A stretch of DNA of 64,000 bases from Oscillospiraceae bacterium. Lineage in GTDB: Bacteria; Bacillota; Clostridia; Oscillospirales; Ruminococcaceae. The position numbers and the translations under genes are program-made. The first letter of the stretch is position 1. Each line of letters begins with the position of its first letter. Below, in pieces: positions 26,549 to 34,535 of this stretch. The notes under the pieces are model-generated. The model did no database searches. It saw only the letters and a program-made list of their open reading frames with translations, and was not told the DNA's origin. The stretch is taken from positions 17,949 through 81,948 of the forward strand of contig CAAGEZ010000036.1 in NCBI GenBank assembly GCA_900768995.1, in the 5' to 3' direction.

Positions 26549-27578
26549 CGCCTCCTGTCATAGCTATGGTCTCGTTTATGTCATCGGCATACTTTCCGAA
26601 AATGTTCTTTACTCTTTTTCTGCGGCGGGAAAGCTCAGCAAATTTGCCTGTGAGCCTGCTGAAAGGAGCAGCGAGTATCACCGCATAGACAACGGGATTT
26701 TCAAGCTTTGATATCCAGCTCACCGAAACGATGATGAGTGCCGTCACAGCCCCGAAAAACACCTTTTCGGGTGCGCTTTTGTTCATAATGTGCCTGTCGG
26801 AGGAGAGAAAAGTAAGCCCGAAAAGGAGCATTCCGCCGACAAGTGCGGTTTTCATTCTGAAATGTCCGCCGACAGCAAAATTCCAGCCAAGAACCAATAT
26901 CAGCTCGGTGAAAAACACCGTTCCCGATATGGCTTTTCTCGATATGAGATACAGTGCGCAGACTATGGTGAGAACGGTGAATGTGCAGCCCATAGGTCCT
27001 GTAAAGCTGCCGATGAGAAGCTCGATGTCCGTGTATGAAGCGGAGGTGGAGTGCATTACAGATGAGGTGAAAGATGGATAAAGGGTGTCCGTCACGGAAT
27101 TTGCAAGGGAAAGATGGGTCATCGGCTTTGGGTATGTCAGCACGGCTGTGGGAAAGCACAGCTCAGCAAAAATATATCCTGCCGCCCCGCAGCTTACTAT
27201 CTCTGCCCCGTGACCGCCGAAAGGGTGCTTGGCGATACATATTGCAAATGCACAGGCGGCGGCAGCGACGGTATATGGCACAGAAGCCGGCATCATCATA
27301 GCAATGAGCAGCCCTGTTATAATAGGCGAAACATCGTGGATATGGAGGCTCTTTTTGCGGATTATCAGGCACAGAACGTCCAGCACCCAGCACACGCCCA
27401 CGCAGAGCAGGCAGAGCACCGCCGCTCTCAGCCCGTAGTAATAAACGGACATCGCCGCCGTAACTATAAGCACAATGAGCATATTTATCATAACACCGAA
27501 ATCGTCGGGACGGCGGCTTGTTTTTCCGCTTCCGTCACGGACAAAGGTGGTAAGCATAACGGGTTCTTTGTTTTTCAT
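26526..27578 (-). CDS. rnfD: Rnf/Nqr-type membrane subunit D (RnfD-like)
   Basis: This 350-residue membrane protein belongs to the RnfD/NqrB family, which binds a covalent FMN and helps move sodium or protons. It shows many helices, the HVSPIITGLLIAMMMPASVP-like segment (here DVSPII...) and AKHPFGGHGAEIVSCGAAGYI, equivalent to the family's FGGxGxNxFNPA block. The place I align with the FMN-attachment Thr (SGAT/TSAT) reads STSAS, so the flavin site may be altered. AAAGGA precedes the ATG. It heads the D-E-A triad. Confidence 0.75.
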   Translation of the reverse strand: MKNKEPVMLTTFVRDGSGKTSRRPDDFGVMINMLIVLIVTAAMSVYYYGLRAAVLCLLCVGVCWVLDVLCLIIRKKSLHIHDVSPIITGLLIAMMMPASVPYTVAAAACAFAICIAKHPFGGHGAEIVSCGAAGYIFAELCFPTAVLTYPKPMTHLSLANSVTDTLYPSFTSSVMHSTSASYTDIELLIGSFTGPMGCTFTVLTIVCALYLISRKAISGTVFFTELILVLGWNFAVGGHFRMKTALVGGMLLFGLTFLSSDRHIMNKSAPEKVFFGAVTALIIVSVSWISKLENPVVYAVILAAPFSRLTGKFAELSRRRKRVKNIFGKYADDINETIAMTGGGENDSEH

Positions 27579-27587
27579 ATAATATAT

Positions 27588-27599
27588 CCTTTAAAGGTG
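27588..27599. promoter_or_regulatory. Back-to-back ribosome binding sites of rnfD and the MecA-like gene
   Basis: The two divergent genes are only 29 bases apart. The palindrome CCTTTAAAGG gives each a Shine-Dalgarno: AAAGGA for rnfD on the minus strand and AAAGGTGGTGAT for the plus-strand gene. There is no room for promoters here, so each must start inside or beyond the other gene's coding region. Confidence 0.75.
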
Positions 27600-27607
27600 G
27601 TGATTTT

Positions 27608-28135
27608 TTGAGGATAGACAGAACGGGCGAACACAGCGCAAGAGCCGTTATCTCCGCAGATGAGCTGAAAAAGCTTGGTCTTGATGCAGAGAGCATTGAC
27701 GACGGAACTCCCGAAGCTGTGAGGTTCCTATCCGTAATGACGGGGAATGCATTTCCCGAAAAAGGGAAATACACCGTTTCCGTTGAAATGATCCCGATAA
27801 AATGTGGGGGGTGCGTTTTTATTCTGACACGAAAGCCGCAGACCGAAGAACTGACAGCCGCCATTATTACGGCTTTCTCCGCCGAAAGGCTCATCGGCAT
27901 CTGCAAGAGGATAAAGTCTCTCGGCATACGATGCCCCGAAAGCTCGGTTACGGGGAACAGCTGTCACATCAGACTCATAACCCGTATCCCGCCTGACAGT
28001 ATGCTTTTTAAGGAGCTGTCCGAGGAGGGAATGCTCTTCCCCGCAAGCGACAGCGCTCTTGCAAAGCTTGCGGAGCACGACAGAACGGTAATACCCAAAA
28101 ATGCTGTGGAGATACTTGCGGAATTATCGCATTGA
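27608..28135 (+). CDS. MecA-like adaptor protein
   Basis: This 175-residue protein starts MRIDRTGEHSARAVISADELKKLGLDAESI, which matches the N-terminal substrate-binding domain of MecA/YpbH adaptors that deliver proteins to ClpC. A mixed C-terminal domain follows with LITRIPPDSMLFKELSEEG, like the MecA C-terminal ClpC-binding part. The start codon is TTG at 27608, supported by AAAGGTGGTGAT. It is shorter than Bacillus MecA (about 218) because the middle is reduced. Its end overlaps the convergent rpe gene by 12 bases. Confidence 0.65.
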   Translation: MRIDRTGEHSARAVISADELKKLGLDAESIDDGTPEAVRFLSVMTGNAFPEKGKYTVSVEMIPIKCGGCVFILTRKPQTEELTAAIITAFSAERLIGICKRIKSLGIRCPESSVTGNSCHIRLITRIPPDSMLFKELSEEGMLFPASDSALAKLAEHDRTVIPKNAVEILAELSH

Positions 28136-28768
28136 CCTGGCTGCGGCAGCCATATCGGCAGCCTTGAAAAGATATGAACCTGCCACAAGTATATCCGCTC
28201 CCGCTTCTCTTACAAGAGCGACAGTCTCGGAGTTGATGCCGCCGTCCACCTGAATGTGAACGTTGGGACATTCCCTGTTTATATACTCTCTCAGCTCACG
28301 GATTTTTCCGAGAGTTTCGCTCATAAAGCCCTGACCGCCGAATCCCGGCTCAACGGTCATAACAAGTACCATATCCGCACTTTTTACATATGGGAGAACT
28401 TCGCTAACGGGTGTTGCGGGCTTGATGGCAATGCCCGCCTTTTTGCCCCTTGACTTTATCTCGCTGATAGCTGCGGCAGGGTCGGATTTGGATTCAAGGT
28501 GAAAGCTTATCATATCCGCACCGTTGTCGGCAAAAATGCCGATATATTTAATGGGGTCTGTTATCATAAGATGTGCGTCGATGAACATATCGGTGTGCCT
28601 GCGGACGCTTGCGAGAACGGGTATGCCGAAGCTGATGTTGGGCACGAAAACTCCGTCCATAACGTCAAAATGAACGTGGTCGCAGCCGCTTGCCTTTATC
28701 CTGTCAAGGTCATCTCCGAGATGACATATGTCTGCGCTGAGAATTGATGCAGAAACTATTGTATCCAA
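28124..28768 (-). CDS. rpe: Ribulose-phosphate 3-epimerase
   Basis: Rpe interconverts ribulose 5-phosphate and xylulose 5-phosphate in the pentose phosphate pathway. The 214-residue TIM barrel has SASILSADICHLGDDLDRI at the start, HFDVMDGVFVPNISFG with the metal His/Asp, FIDAHLMI (second His/Asp), VMTVEPGFGGQGF and IQVDGGIN with the catalytic Asp. No motif is missing. It stands alone on the minus strand between plus-strand genes. Confidence 0.96.
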   Translation of the reverse strand: MDTIVSASILSADICHLGDDLDRIKASGCDHVHFDVMDGVFVPNISFGIPVLASVRRHTDMFIDAHLMITDPIKYIGIFADNGADMISFHLESKSDPAAAISEIKSRGKKAGIAIKPATPVSEVLPYVKSADMVLVMTVEPGFGGQGFMSETLGKIRELREYINRECPNVHIQVDGGINSETVALVREAGADILVAGSYLFKAADMAAAARSMR

Positions 28769-28858
28769 TGCTTTATACTCCTTAAATTTATTAGAATTGA
28801 GTGCTGTCTTGTGACAAAAAATGCTGACAGCTATACATATTAAGTATAAACCAATCTG

Positions 28859-28893
28859 ACCGCCCCGTCAATATAATTCGGGACGGTTTTTTC
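28859..28893 (+). terminator. Orphan plus-strand terminator-like hairpin
   Basis: ACCGCCCCG pairs with CGGGACGGT (one mismatch) and is followed by T6 on the plus strand. The nearest plus gene upstream ends 720 bases earlier, so it may end antisense read-through or an unannotated small transcript. The rest of the 28769-29109 gap holds only the promoter noted next. Confidence 0.6.
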
Positions 28894-29011
28894 ATTTTGG
28901 GATTTCGACTATTTTCGGGAATGCGCAGGGGTTTTCGCTTGTGCATATTTTCTTATGTAAGGAAAGATAGCGCAAAAATGTTACAATTGTATTAAAATAT
29001 CACATTACCCC

Positions 29012-29040
29012 TTTACTTTTATATTTTAGAGTGCTAAAAT
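29012..29040 (+). promoter_or_regulatory. Promoter of the TrpR-like/methyltransferase operon
   Basis: TTTACT (29012-29017) and TAAAAT (29035-29040) are 17 bases apart and lie 70 bases before the ATG. Confidence 0.5.
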
Positions 29041-29109
29041 AGAATTATATACAGCTTGATATGCTGATAATATCACTGCCAAAAATCCACCGAAAGGAAT
29101 GTATAAATT

Positions 29110-29457
29110 ATGGATGAAAACAGAGCTGACGAAAAAAGCCTGAGCTTTCTCTATGACGCTATCCTCTGCCTCGAAACAAGGGAGGAATGCGCAAAATTTC
29201 TGGACGATCTCTGCACCTCTCTGGAGCTGAAATCCCTTTCACAGAGAATGCTTGTGGCGAAAATGCTTTCGGAAAAGAAAATTTACAACAACATCGTTGC
29301 CAGCACAGGTGCAAGCACCGCCACAATCAGCCGTGTTAACCGCACCCTTAACAGCAAGTACAGCGGCGAGGGCTACCGTGTTGTTTTTGAACGCCTTAAG
29401 AACAAGACCACTGAGGACATTCTCGGTGTCAACACAGGCGCTGAAGGGAACGAGTAA
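29110..29457 (+). CDS. TrpR-like regulator of the YerC/YecD family
   Basis: This 115-residue all-helical protein has the Trp-repressor superfamily helix-turn-helix: SLSQRMLVAKMLSEKKIYNNIVASTGASTATISRVNRTL (about residues 44-82). It lacks the tryptophan-binding features of true TrpR and fits the YerC/YecD (TIGR02531) group common in Firmicutes. The DNA target and ligand are unknown. CGAAAGGAATG precedes the ATG. The methyltransferase gene starts two bases after its stop, so they are co-translated. Confidence 0.85.
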   Translation: MDENRADEKSLSFLYDAILCLETREECAKFLDDLCTSLELKSLSQRMLVAKMLSEKKIYNNIVASTGASTATISRVNRTLNSKYSGEGYRVVFERLKNKTTEDILGVNTGAEGNE

Positions 29458-29459
29458 AA

Positions 29460-30221
29460 GTGGGCGGCTACAACGCATTTGCATATTTTTATGACAAGCT
29501 GACCGAAAACATCTCCTACAAAGACAGGGCGGCATATTTTGACAGGCTCATAAAGCTCCACGGCGGCAAAAAGGGCATTCTCCTTGACCTTGCCTGCGGA
29601 ACGGGCAGTCTTTCGGAAGAAATGGCACGGCTGGGATATGACGTCATCGGCACGGACGCATCGGAAGAGATGCTCTCCTGCGCTATGGACAAGAAATTCG
29701 ACAGTGGTCTGCCCATACAGTACCTTTGTCAGGATATGACCGAGCTTGATATGTTCGGCACCATAGATGTGACCCTCTGCGCCCTCGACAGCTTAAATCA
29801 CCTTAAAAGTCTCGATGATATCAGAAAGACCTTTGACCGTGTGTCCCTTTTCTGCGAACCGGGAGGACTGTTCATTTTCGATATGAATATGCCCTATAAG
29901 CACAAAAATGTCCTTGCCGACAACACATATGTCTATGACCTTGACGATGTCTACTGCATATGGCAGAACAGCTTTGACCCCAATTCCCCCGACTGCCGTG
30001 TGGACATTTCACTTGACATTTTTGAAAAGAATGAAAAGGGGCTTTACACAAGATATGCCGATGAGCTGTCGGAGATCGCCTTTGACAGAGCTGTCATAGA
30101 AAAGGCTGTGGCTGATTCGGGAATGACGCTTGAGGCAGTTTATGATTATGATTCTTTTGAAACTCCCCGTCCCGACAGCGAAAAGCTTGTTTTTGCTGCG
30201 AAAAAGCCCGTCTTATACTAA
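29460..30221 (+). CDS. Class I SAM-dependent methyltransferase
   Basis: This 253-residue enzyme has the Rossmann motif I LLDLACGTGSLSEEMARLGYDVIGTDAS (about residues 42-68) and motif II-III around VTLCALDSLNHL. These are typical of small-molecule methyltransferases of the YodH/UbiE-like group. The start codon is GTG at 29460. The substrate cannot be deduced. Its TAA stop lies inside the inverted end (TACTAA) of the palindromic repeat, so the element borders or has replaced the gene's original 3' end. Confidence 0.85.
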   Translation: MGGYNAFAYFYDKLTENISYKDRAAYFDRLIKLHGGKKGILLDLACGTGSLSEEMARLGYDVIGTDASEEMLSCAMDKKFDSGLPIQYLCQDMTELDMFGTIDVTLCALDSLNHLKSLDDIRKTFDRVSLFCEPGGLFIFDMNMPYKHKNVLADNTYVYDLDDVYCIWQNSFDPNSPDCRVDISLDIFEKNEKGLYTRYADELSEIAFDRAVIEKAVADSGMTLEAVYDYDSFETPRPDSEKLVFAAKKPVLY

Positions 30222-30316
30222 TAACCAATAAAACTGTAGACAAAAAATCTTCGCATAATCCATATATGCAAGATTATGCGAAGATTTTTTGTACAGTTTT
30301 TAATTGGTTCTTAGTA
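30216..30316. repeat. Palindromic MITE-like repeat, copy 1
   Basis: This 101-base element runs from TACTAATAACCAAT to ATTGGTTCTTAGTA and is a near-perfect palindrome along its whole length. The centre is formed by ATCTTCGCATAATC and GATTATGCGAAGAT around CATATATGCAA. A nearly identical copy lies inverted at 51.8 kb. Its RNA would fold into one long hairpin on either strand and ends in a T-run half-way, so it could act as a terminator for the methyltransferase gene. Confidence 0.85.
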
Positions 30317-30340
30317 TTATAATAAATTTAAGGAGTAATT

Positions 30341-31222
30341 ATGGCAAAGATCGTTAGAACCATTTCCGAGGACGCTTCCGTTGTGGCTACCGCCATTGAC
30401 GCAACGGACATCGTCTCCGAGCTGGAAAGGATACACAAAACATCTGCGGTGGTAACAGCGGCGCTGGGTCGTCTCACCATTGCCGCCTCCCTTATGGGAA
30501 TAGGTCTCAAGGGCGAAAAGGACACCCTTACCCTGAGAATGAACGGCGACGGACCTGCGGGTGCTCTTATCGCTGTGGCTGACAGCTTCGGCAATGTTAA
30601 ATCATACGTCTGCAACCCCGTTGTTGAGATACCCCTAAACAAGTTCGGCAAGCTCGATGTTTCGGGTGCTGTGGGCAAAAACGGCACCCTTTCCGTTGTA
30701 AAAGATCTGGGACTTAAAGAGCCTTACTGCGGTCAGGTGCCTATAGTTTCGGGCGAAATTGCAGAGGATATCGCAAGCTATTTTGCCACCTCTGAGCAGA
30801 TACCCACGGTATGCGGTCTGGGAGTTCTCGTAAATCCCGACCTCACCGTAAAGGCTGCGGGGGGATATCTCGTTCAGCTCCTCCCCTTTGCGGACGAAAG
30901 CGTTATCGACATTCTGGAAAAGAATGTGAACACCCTCCCCTCTGTCACACAGATGCTCTCCTCAGGCGTTACTGCGGAGGAAATGGCTATGAAGGTGCTT
31001 GACGGATTGAAGCCCAATGTTATGGACGACCTTACGGCATCATACAAGTGTGACTGCTCCAGAGAGCGAGTTGAAAGAGCACTCATCTCCATCGGCAAGG
31101 ACGAGCTTGACGCTATGGCTGATGAAGAGGAGACCTCCGAAGTATGCTGCCATTTCTGCGGACACAAGTACACCTTTACCTCCGATGAGATAAGAGAGCT
31201 TTCCCGTCAGGCAAGGGCATAA
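30341..31222 (+). CDS. hslO: Redox-regulated chaperone Hsp33
   Basis: Hsp33 protects proteins during oxidative stress and is switched on when its zinc-bound cysteines form disulfides. The 293-residue protein has the N-terminal folding core (VVTAALGRLTIAASLMGIGLKGEKDTLTLRMNGDGPAG) and the C-terminal redox switch: CDC near residue 237 and CCHFCGHKYTF, i.e. CxC and CxxC, near 270. A TAAGGAG site precedes the ATG. The palindromic repeat lies directly upstream and leaves little space for the promoter. Confidence 0.94.
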   Translation: MAKIVRTISEDASVVATAIDATDIVSELERIHKTSAVVTAALGRLTIAASLMGIGLKGEKDTLTLRMNGDGPAGALIAVADSFGNVKSYVCNPVVEIPLNKFGKLDVSGAVGKNGTLSVVKDLGLKEPYCGQVPIVSGEIAEDIASYFATSEQIPTVCGLGVLVNPDLTVKAAGGYLVQLLPFADESVIDILEKNVNTLPSVTQMLSSGVTAEEMAMKVLDGLKPNVMDDLTASYKCDCSRERVERALISIGKDELDAMADEEETSEVCCHFCGHKYTFTSDEIRELSRQARA

Positions 31223-31276
31223 TCACGGATATATCGGAATATTTATATAGAGAAAAAACTGAAAGGAATGAGCCTT

Positions 31277-32338
31277 ATGGCAAAAACAAGAGTCGCTGTA
31301 ATTTTCGGCGGAGTGTCAAATGAACACGATATCTCGCTTATCTCAGCTTCAAATGTTATATCTCATCTCGACCCCGAAAAGTACGAGATAATCCCCATCG
31401 GCATCACAAGAAAAGGCAGATGGTTCTTCTACCCAGGAGACGTTTCCTGCATCAAGGAGGACAGCTGGGAGAACGATCCCGACTGCGTTCCCGCAGCAAT
31501 TCTCCCCGACCCTCTTTACAGAGGCATCGCAAAGATAACCGACAACCGCATCAACATTGTCAAGGTCGATGTGGTATTCCCCGTTCTTCACGGAAAATTC
31601 GGCGAGGACGGCACACTTCAGGGACTTCTCGATATGTCGGGAATCCCCTACGTAGGCTGCGGCTGCTTTGCCTCCGCCGCTTGTATGGATAAGGAATATG
31701 CTCACACCGTTCTTGAACACAACGGCGTTAATATGGCACGCTACAGAACTGTAAGACAGTCCGACCTCGGCGACCTTGACAGCGTATGCGAGAAAATCGC
31801 CGATGAGCTTGGCTATCCCCTTTTCGTAAAGCCCTCTTCAAGCGGTTCATCTGTCGGAGTTAACAAGGCGACCTGCTTTGAGGACCTGAAAAATGCCGTA
31901 AAGCTTGCATTCACTCACGATAAAAAAGTCATCGTCGAGGAATTTATCAAGGGCAGAGAGCTTGAATGCGCCGTTCTCGGAACCGATAATCCCTTTGCTT
32001 CCGATGTTGGCGAGATTCTTTCCTGCAATGATTTCTACGATTATGACGCTAAATACATACTGGGCACATCGGGACTGAATATCCCTGCCGATATCCCTGC
32101 CGAGGCTTCAAAGGAAATTCGTGAGACCGCTGTCAAGGCATTCAAGGCTCTTGGCTGCTTCGGTCTTTCAAGAGTGGATTTCTTCCTTGCAGACAGCGGA
32201 AAGGTTTATCTCAACGAGCTCAACACTATGCCCGGATTTACTTCGATAAGTATGTACCCCAAGCTTATGGAGCATCTCGGCATACCCTATGGTGAGCTTC
32301 TTGACAGACTTATCAAGCTTGCCTGCGAAAGGAACTGA
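31277..32338 (+). CDS. ddl: D-alanine--D-alanine ligase
   Basis: Ddl joins two D-alanines for the peptidoglycan stem. The 353-residue ATP-grasp protein begins AKTRVAVIFGGVSNEHDISLISA. It has the flexible loop KPSSSGSSVGVNKA, EEFIKGRELECAVLG, the DYDAKY segment (Tyr as in D-Ala-D-Ala ligases) and LNELNTMPGFT. The start at 31277 is preferred to an ATG at 31268 because AAAGGA is then properly spaced. It is followed by murI and a DUF1934 gene, a cell-wall precursor operon. Confidence 0.94.
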   Translation: MAKTRVAVIFGGVSNEHDISLISASNVISHLDPEKYEIIPIGITRKGRWFFYPGDVSCIKEDSWENDPDCVPAAILPDPLYRGIAKITDNRINIVKVDVVFPVLHGKFGEDGTLQGLLDMSGIPYVGCGCFASAACMDKEYAHTVLEHNGVNMARYRTVRQSDLGDLDSVCEKIADELGYPLFVKPSSSGSSVGVNKATCFEDLKNAVKLAFTHDKKVIVEEFIKGRELECAVLGTDNPFASDVGEILSCNDFYDYDAKYILGTSGLNIPADIPAEASKEIRETAVKAFKALGCFGLSRVDFFLADSGKVYLNELNTMPGFTSISMYPKLMEHLGIPYGELLDRLIKLACERN

Positions 32339-32369
32339 CCGCTCGGAAAGAAAGGAGTCATAAGCATTT

Positions 32370-33203
32370 ATGGCAGACAACAGCGAAAAGGCTATAGGCG
32401 TTTTTGATTCGGGTCTCGGAGGGCTTACCTGCGTTTCGGAGCTGATGAAGCTTATGCCCTCGGAAAATATAATCTATTTCGGCGACACGGCAAGAGTTCC
32501 CTACGGAACAAGGAGCAAGGAGACTATCCTTGAATATGCCGTGCAGGACGTTAATTTCATAAAGAGCCACGATGTTAAAATGATAATCGCCGCCTGCGGA
32601 ACGGTCTCATCAGTGGTAGGCAGACAAAAGGATTTTGCAGGCGATGTGCCGTTCACGGGCGTTGTTATCCCTGCGGTGCAGGCTGCCTGCGCTGCCACAA
32701 AAAACGGCAGGATAGGCGTTATCGGCACTGCCGCAACTATCCGCTCAGGGGCATACGGCAAGGCTATCCGCAATATCCGCCCCGATGCCTCGGTAATCGG
32801 AAATGCCTGCACAATGTTCGTGCCTATGGTGGAAAACGGCATCACATCTCCCGATGACATTGTTGTTAAAACAATGACAGAGCGATATCTTAAGCCTATC
32901 AAGGACGAAAATGTTGACGTGCTTATCCTCGGCTGCACACATTATCCCATTTTATATGATGCAATTGCAGATTATATGGGCGAGGGCGTAAAGCTCATCT
33001 CCTCGGGAGCAGAGGCAGCAAGATACACGATGAATATGCTTGCAAGCAAAAATATGCTGTCATCACGGACAGGAAACGGCACAGTCTCCTACTACACCAG
33101 CGACAGCAAGGAGCTTTTTGAGACAAATGCCCACGCATTCATCGGAAATAAGCTCAACGGCGAGGTCACTCAGATATCAATTGACGATATTATACAGAAA
33201 TAA
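32370..33203 (+). CDS. murI: Glutamate racemase
   Basis: MurI makes D-glutamate for peptidoglycan. The 277-residue protein begins IGVFDSGLGGLTCVSELMK and keeps FGDTARVPYGTRS. The two catalytic cysteines are in IIAACGTVSS (about residue 73; Gly takes the place of the usual Asn after Cys) and LILGCTHYPI (about residue 190). AAAGGAG precedes the ATG. It sits between ddl and the DUF1934 gene on one message. Confidence 0.94.
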   Translation: MADNSEKAIGVFDSGLGGLTCVSELMKLMPSENIIYFGDTARVPYGTRSKETILEYAVQDVNFIKSHDVKMIIAACGTVSSVVGRQKDFAGDVPFTGVVIPAVQAACAATKNGRIGVIGTAATIRSGAYGKAIRNIRPDASVIGNACTMFVPMVENGITSPDDIVVKTMTERYLKPIKDENVDVLILGCTHYPILYDAIADYMGEGVKLISSGAEAARYTMNMLASKNMLSSRTGNGTVSYYTSDSKELFETNAHAFIGNKLNGEVTQISIDDIIQK

Positions 33204-33216
33204 AGGACTGAAAAAA

Positions 33217-33666
33217 ATGTCTTCGGCAAAAGCAAAAAAAGTAACCATCACTCTCAAAAGCATCTCGGATTCGGGTCACGGCGCACCCGATGTTATGGAG
33301 CTTATCACTGAGGGGACATTCAAGCCGATAAAGCTCGGCAGTGCGGACGGCTGGGAGATTTCCTATGAGGACAGCGAAGCTACGGGCTTTGCAGGCTCCA
33401 CAACCACAGTCACCTGCATCGGAGACGAGCTTGCCTCAATGAGGCGCAGCGGCTCGGCTGACTCGCATCTCGTCATCGAAAAGGACCGCCGCCACCACTG
33501 CCACTACGGCACGGAATACGGCGATATGCTCCTGGGCATTTCCGCTTCAAGGATAATCAACCGTCTTTCCGAGGAGGGCGGAATGCTCTACTTCAAGTAC
33601 ACCATTGACATAAATTCCGCTTTCGTCAGCGAAAACGAGATATATTTTGAGGTTTCATTCGATTAA
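33217..33666 (+). CDS. DUF1934 family protein (YwiB-like beta barrel)
   Basis: This 149-residue protein has the DUF1934 pattern: an N-terminal KVTITLKSISDSG...DVMELITEGTF strand set, WEISYEDSEATGFAGSTTTVTC, a MRRSGSADSHLVIEKDRRHHCHYGTEYGDM centre and a C-terminal LYFKYTIDINSAFVSENEIYFEV. This is a small calycin-like barrel of unknown role in Firmicutes. An open frame extends upstream inside murI, but AAAGG before the ATG at 33217 fixes the start. It is co-transcribed with murI (13-base gap). Confidence 0.85.
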   Translation: MSSAKAKKVTITLKSISDSGHGAPDVMELITEGTFKPIKLGSADGWEISYEDSEATGFAGSTTTVTCIGDELASMRRSGSADSHLVIEKDRRHHCHYGTEYGDMLLGISASRIINRLSEEGGMLYFKYTIDINSAFVSENEIYFEVSFD

Positions 33667-33805
33667 AAAAGTACCCGTCCGCAGGCACGGACGGGTACGA
33701 TTTATATAAAACGGCACTCGGTACCGATAAGACGGGTCTCCCAAGGGCATCGGATCCGCATCTTCCGCCGCCCGTCTCGCCAGCCAGAAACTAAATGCCG
33801 TAATA
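33665..33805 (-). ncRNA. Candidate structured small RNA, unrecognised family
   Basis: The gap of about 280 bases between the DUF1934 and phosphodiesterase genes has no gene. On the minus strand it contains nested pairings ACGGCA/TGCCGT (33796-33801 with 33711-33716) and AGACGGG/CCCGTCT (33771-33777 with 33730-33736). A 10-bp GC-rich hairpin (33671-33698) with T6 follows. No minus-strand gene lies upstream to use that terminator. The region does not match tmRNA, SRP RNA, RNase P RNA or a riboswitch I know. The 5' end and strand are inferred. Confidence 0.45.
33671..33698 (-). terminator. Minus-oriented terminator hairpin
   Basis: GTACCCGTCCG pairs with CGGACGGGTAC. T6 follows on the minus strand, while the plus-strand side continues GATTTATA without a T-tract. 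It is therefore better suited to ending a minus-strand transcript. Confidence 0.65.
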
Positions 33806-33945
33806 ATAATCTATGCGGATAGGTCGGCGAGTGTTAAAGCATCTGAGGGCTGCACATTTGCGGGATATGCCGCTGAAAGATGTTTTCGGCGGATAAATAC
33901 TCCTAAAACTGAAGTTTAAACCAATACAGGAAAGGAAAAATTTTT

Positions 33946-34491
33946 ATGAAGCTGATGTTTGCATCTGATATTCACGGCTCGGCTGTGTGTCTTGAAAAGC
34001 TGCTCGAACGATACGAAGCAGAAAAACCCGAAAAGCTCATTCTCCTTGGAGATATCCTTTATCACGGTCCAAGAAACGACCTCCCCGAGGGCTATGCCCC
34101 CAAGCAGGTCATCGCAAGGCTGAACCCGATGAAAAAGGAGCTCCTCTGCGTTAGGGGAAACTGCGAGGCAGAGGTTGACCAGATGGTGCTGGAATTTCCC
34201 GTTATGGCGGATTATATGACGATGTGGCTTGACGGCAGAATGGTTTTCTGCACCCACGGACATCTTTTTGACCCCGACAATATGACTCAGCTGAACAAGG
34301 GCGACATCGTTATAAGCGGTCACACCCACATTTACCGTGCTGAGGAAAAGAACGGCATTTACATCATCAACACAGGCTCGGTGTCTCTTCCTAAGGGCGG
34401 CAACCCACGCACCTACGTCATTTATGAAAACGGCACATTCTCCGTTCGTGATATGGACGGAAATGCCCTCAAAGAAATATCCCTTAAATAA
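33946..34491 (+). CDS. Metallophosphoesterase, YfcE/MJ0936 phosphodiesterase family
   Basis: This 181-residue enzyme has the calcineurin-like metal motifs ASDIHGS, LLGDILYHGP, RGNCEAEVD, CTHGH and SGHTHIYR. These hold two divalent metal ions and hydrolyse phosphodiesters. It belongs to the small YfcE group, whose natural substrate is unclear. AGGAAAGG precedes the ATG. It follows the structured gap and ends at a hairpin. Confidence 0.92.
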   Translation: MKLMFASDIHGSAVCLEKLLERYEAEKPEKLILLGDILYHGPRNDLPEGYAPKQVIARLNPMKKELLCVRGNCEAEVDQMVLEFPVMADYMTMWLDGRMVFCTHGHLFDPDNMTQLNKGDIVISGHTHIYRAEEKNGIYIINTGSVSLPKGGNPRTYVIYENGTFSVRDMDGNALKEISLK

Positions 34492-34525
34492 AAAAATCGT
34501 TCGGGTGATAAGCCCGAACGATATA
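34490..34525. terminator. Bidirectional terminator
   Basis: ATCGTTCGGG (34496-34505) pairs with CCCGAACGAT (34513-34522). A6 before it gives T6 on the minus strand, so it mainly serves the zinc-ribbon gene; the plus-strand side is AT-rich. Confidence 0.85.
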
Positions 34526-34535
34526 TTTATAACTC

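Noticed and set aside
33711..33945. Known riboswitch (M-box, glmS-like, SAM-I or T-box) before the phosphodiesterase gene
   Set aside because: Short resemblances (GTGTTAAAGC, TTCGGCGGAT) were noted, but the remaining conserved core of each class is missing and the downstream gene does not fit.
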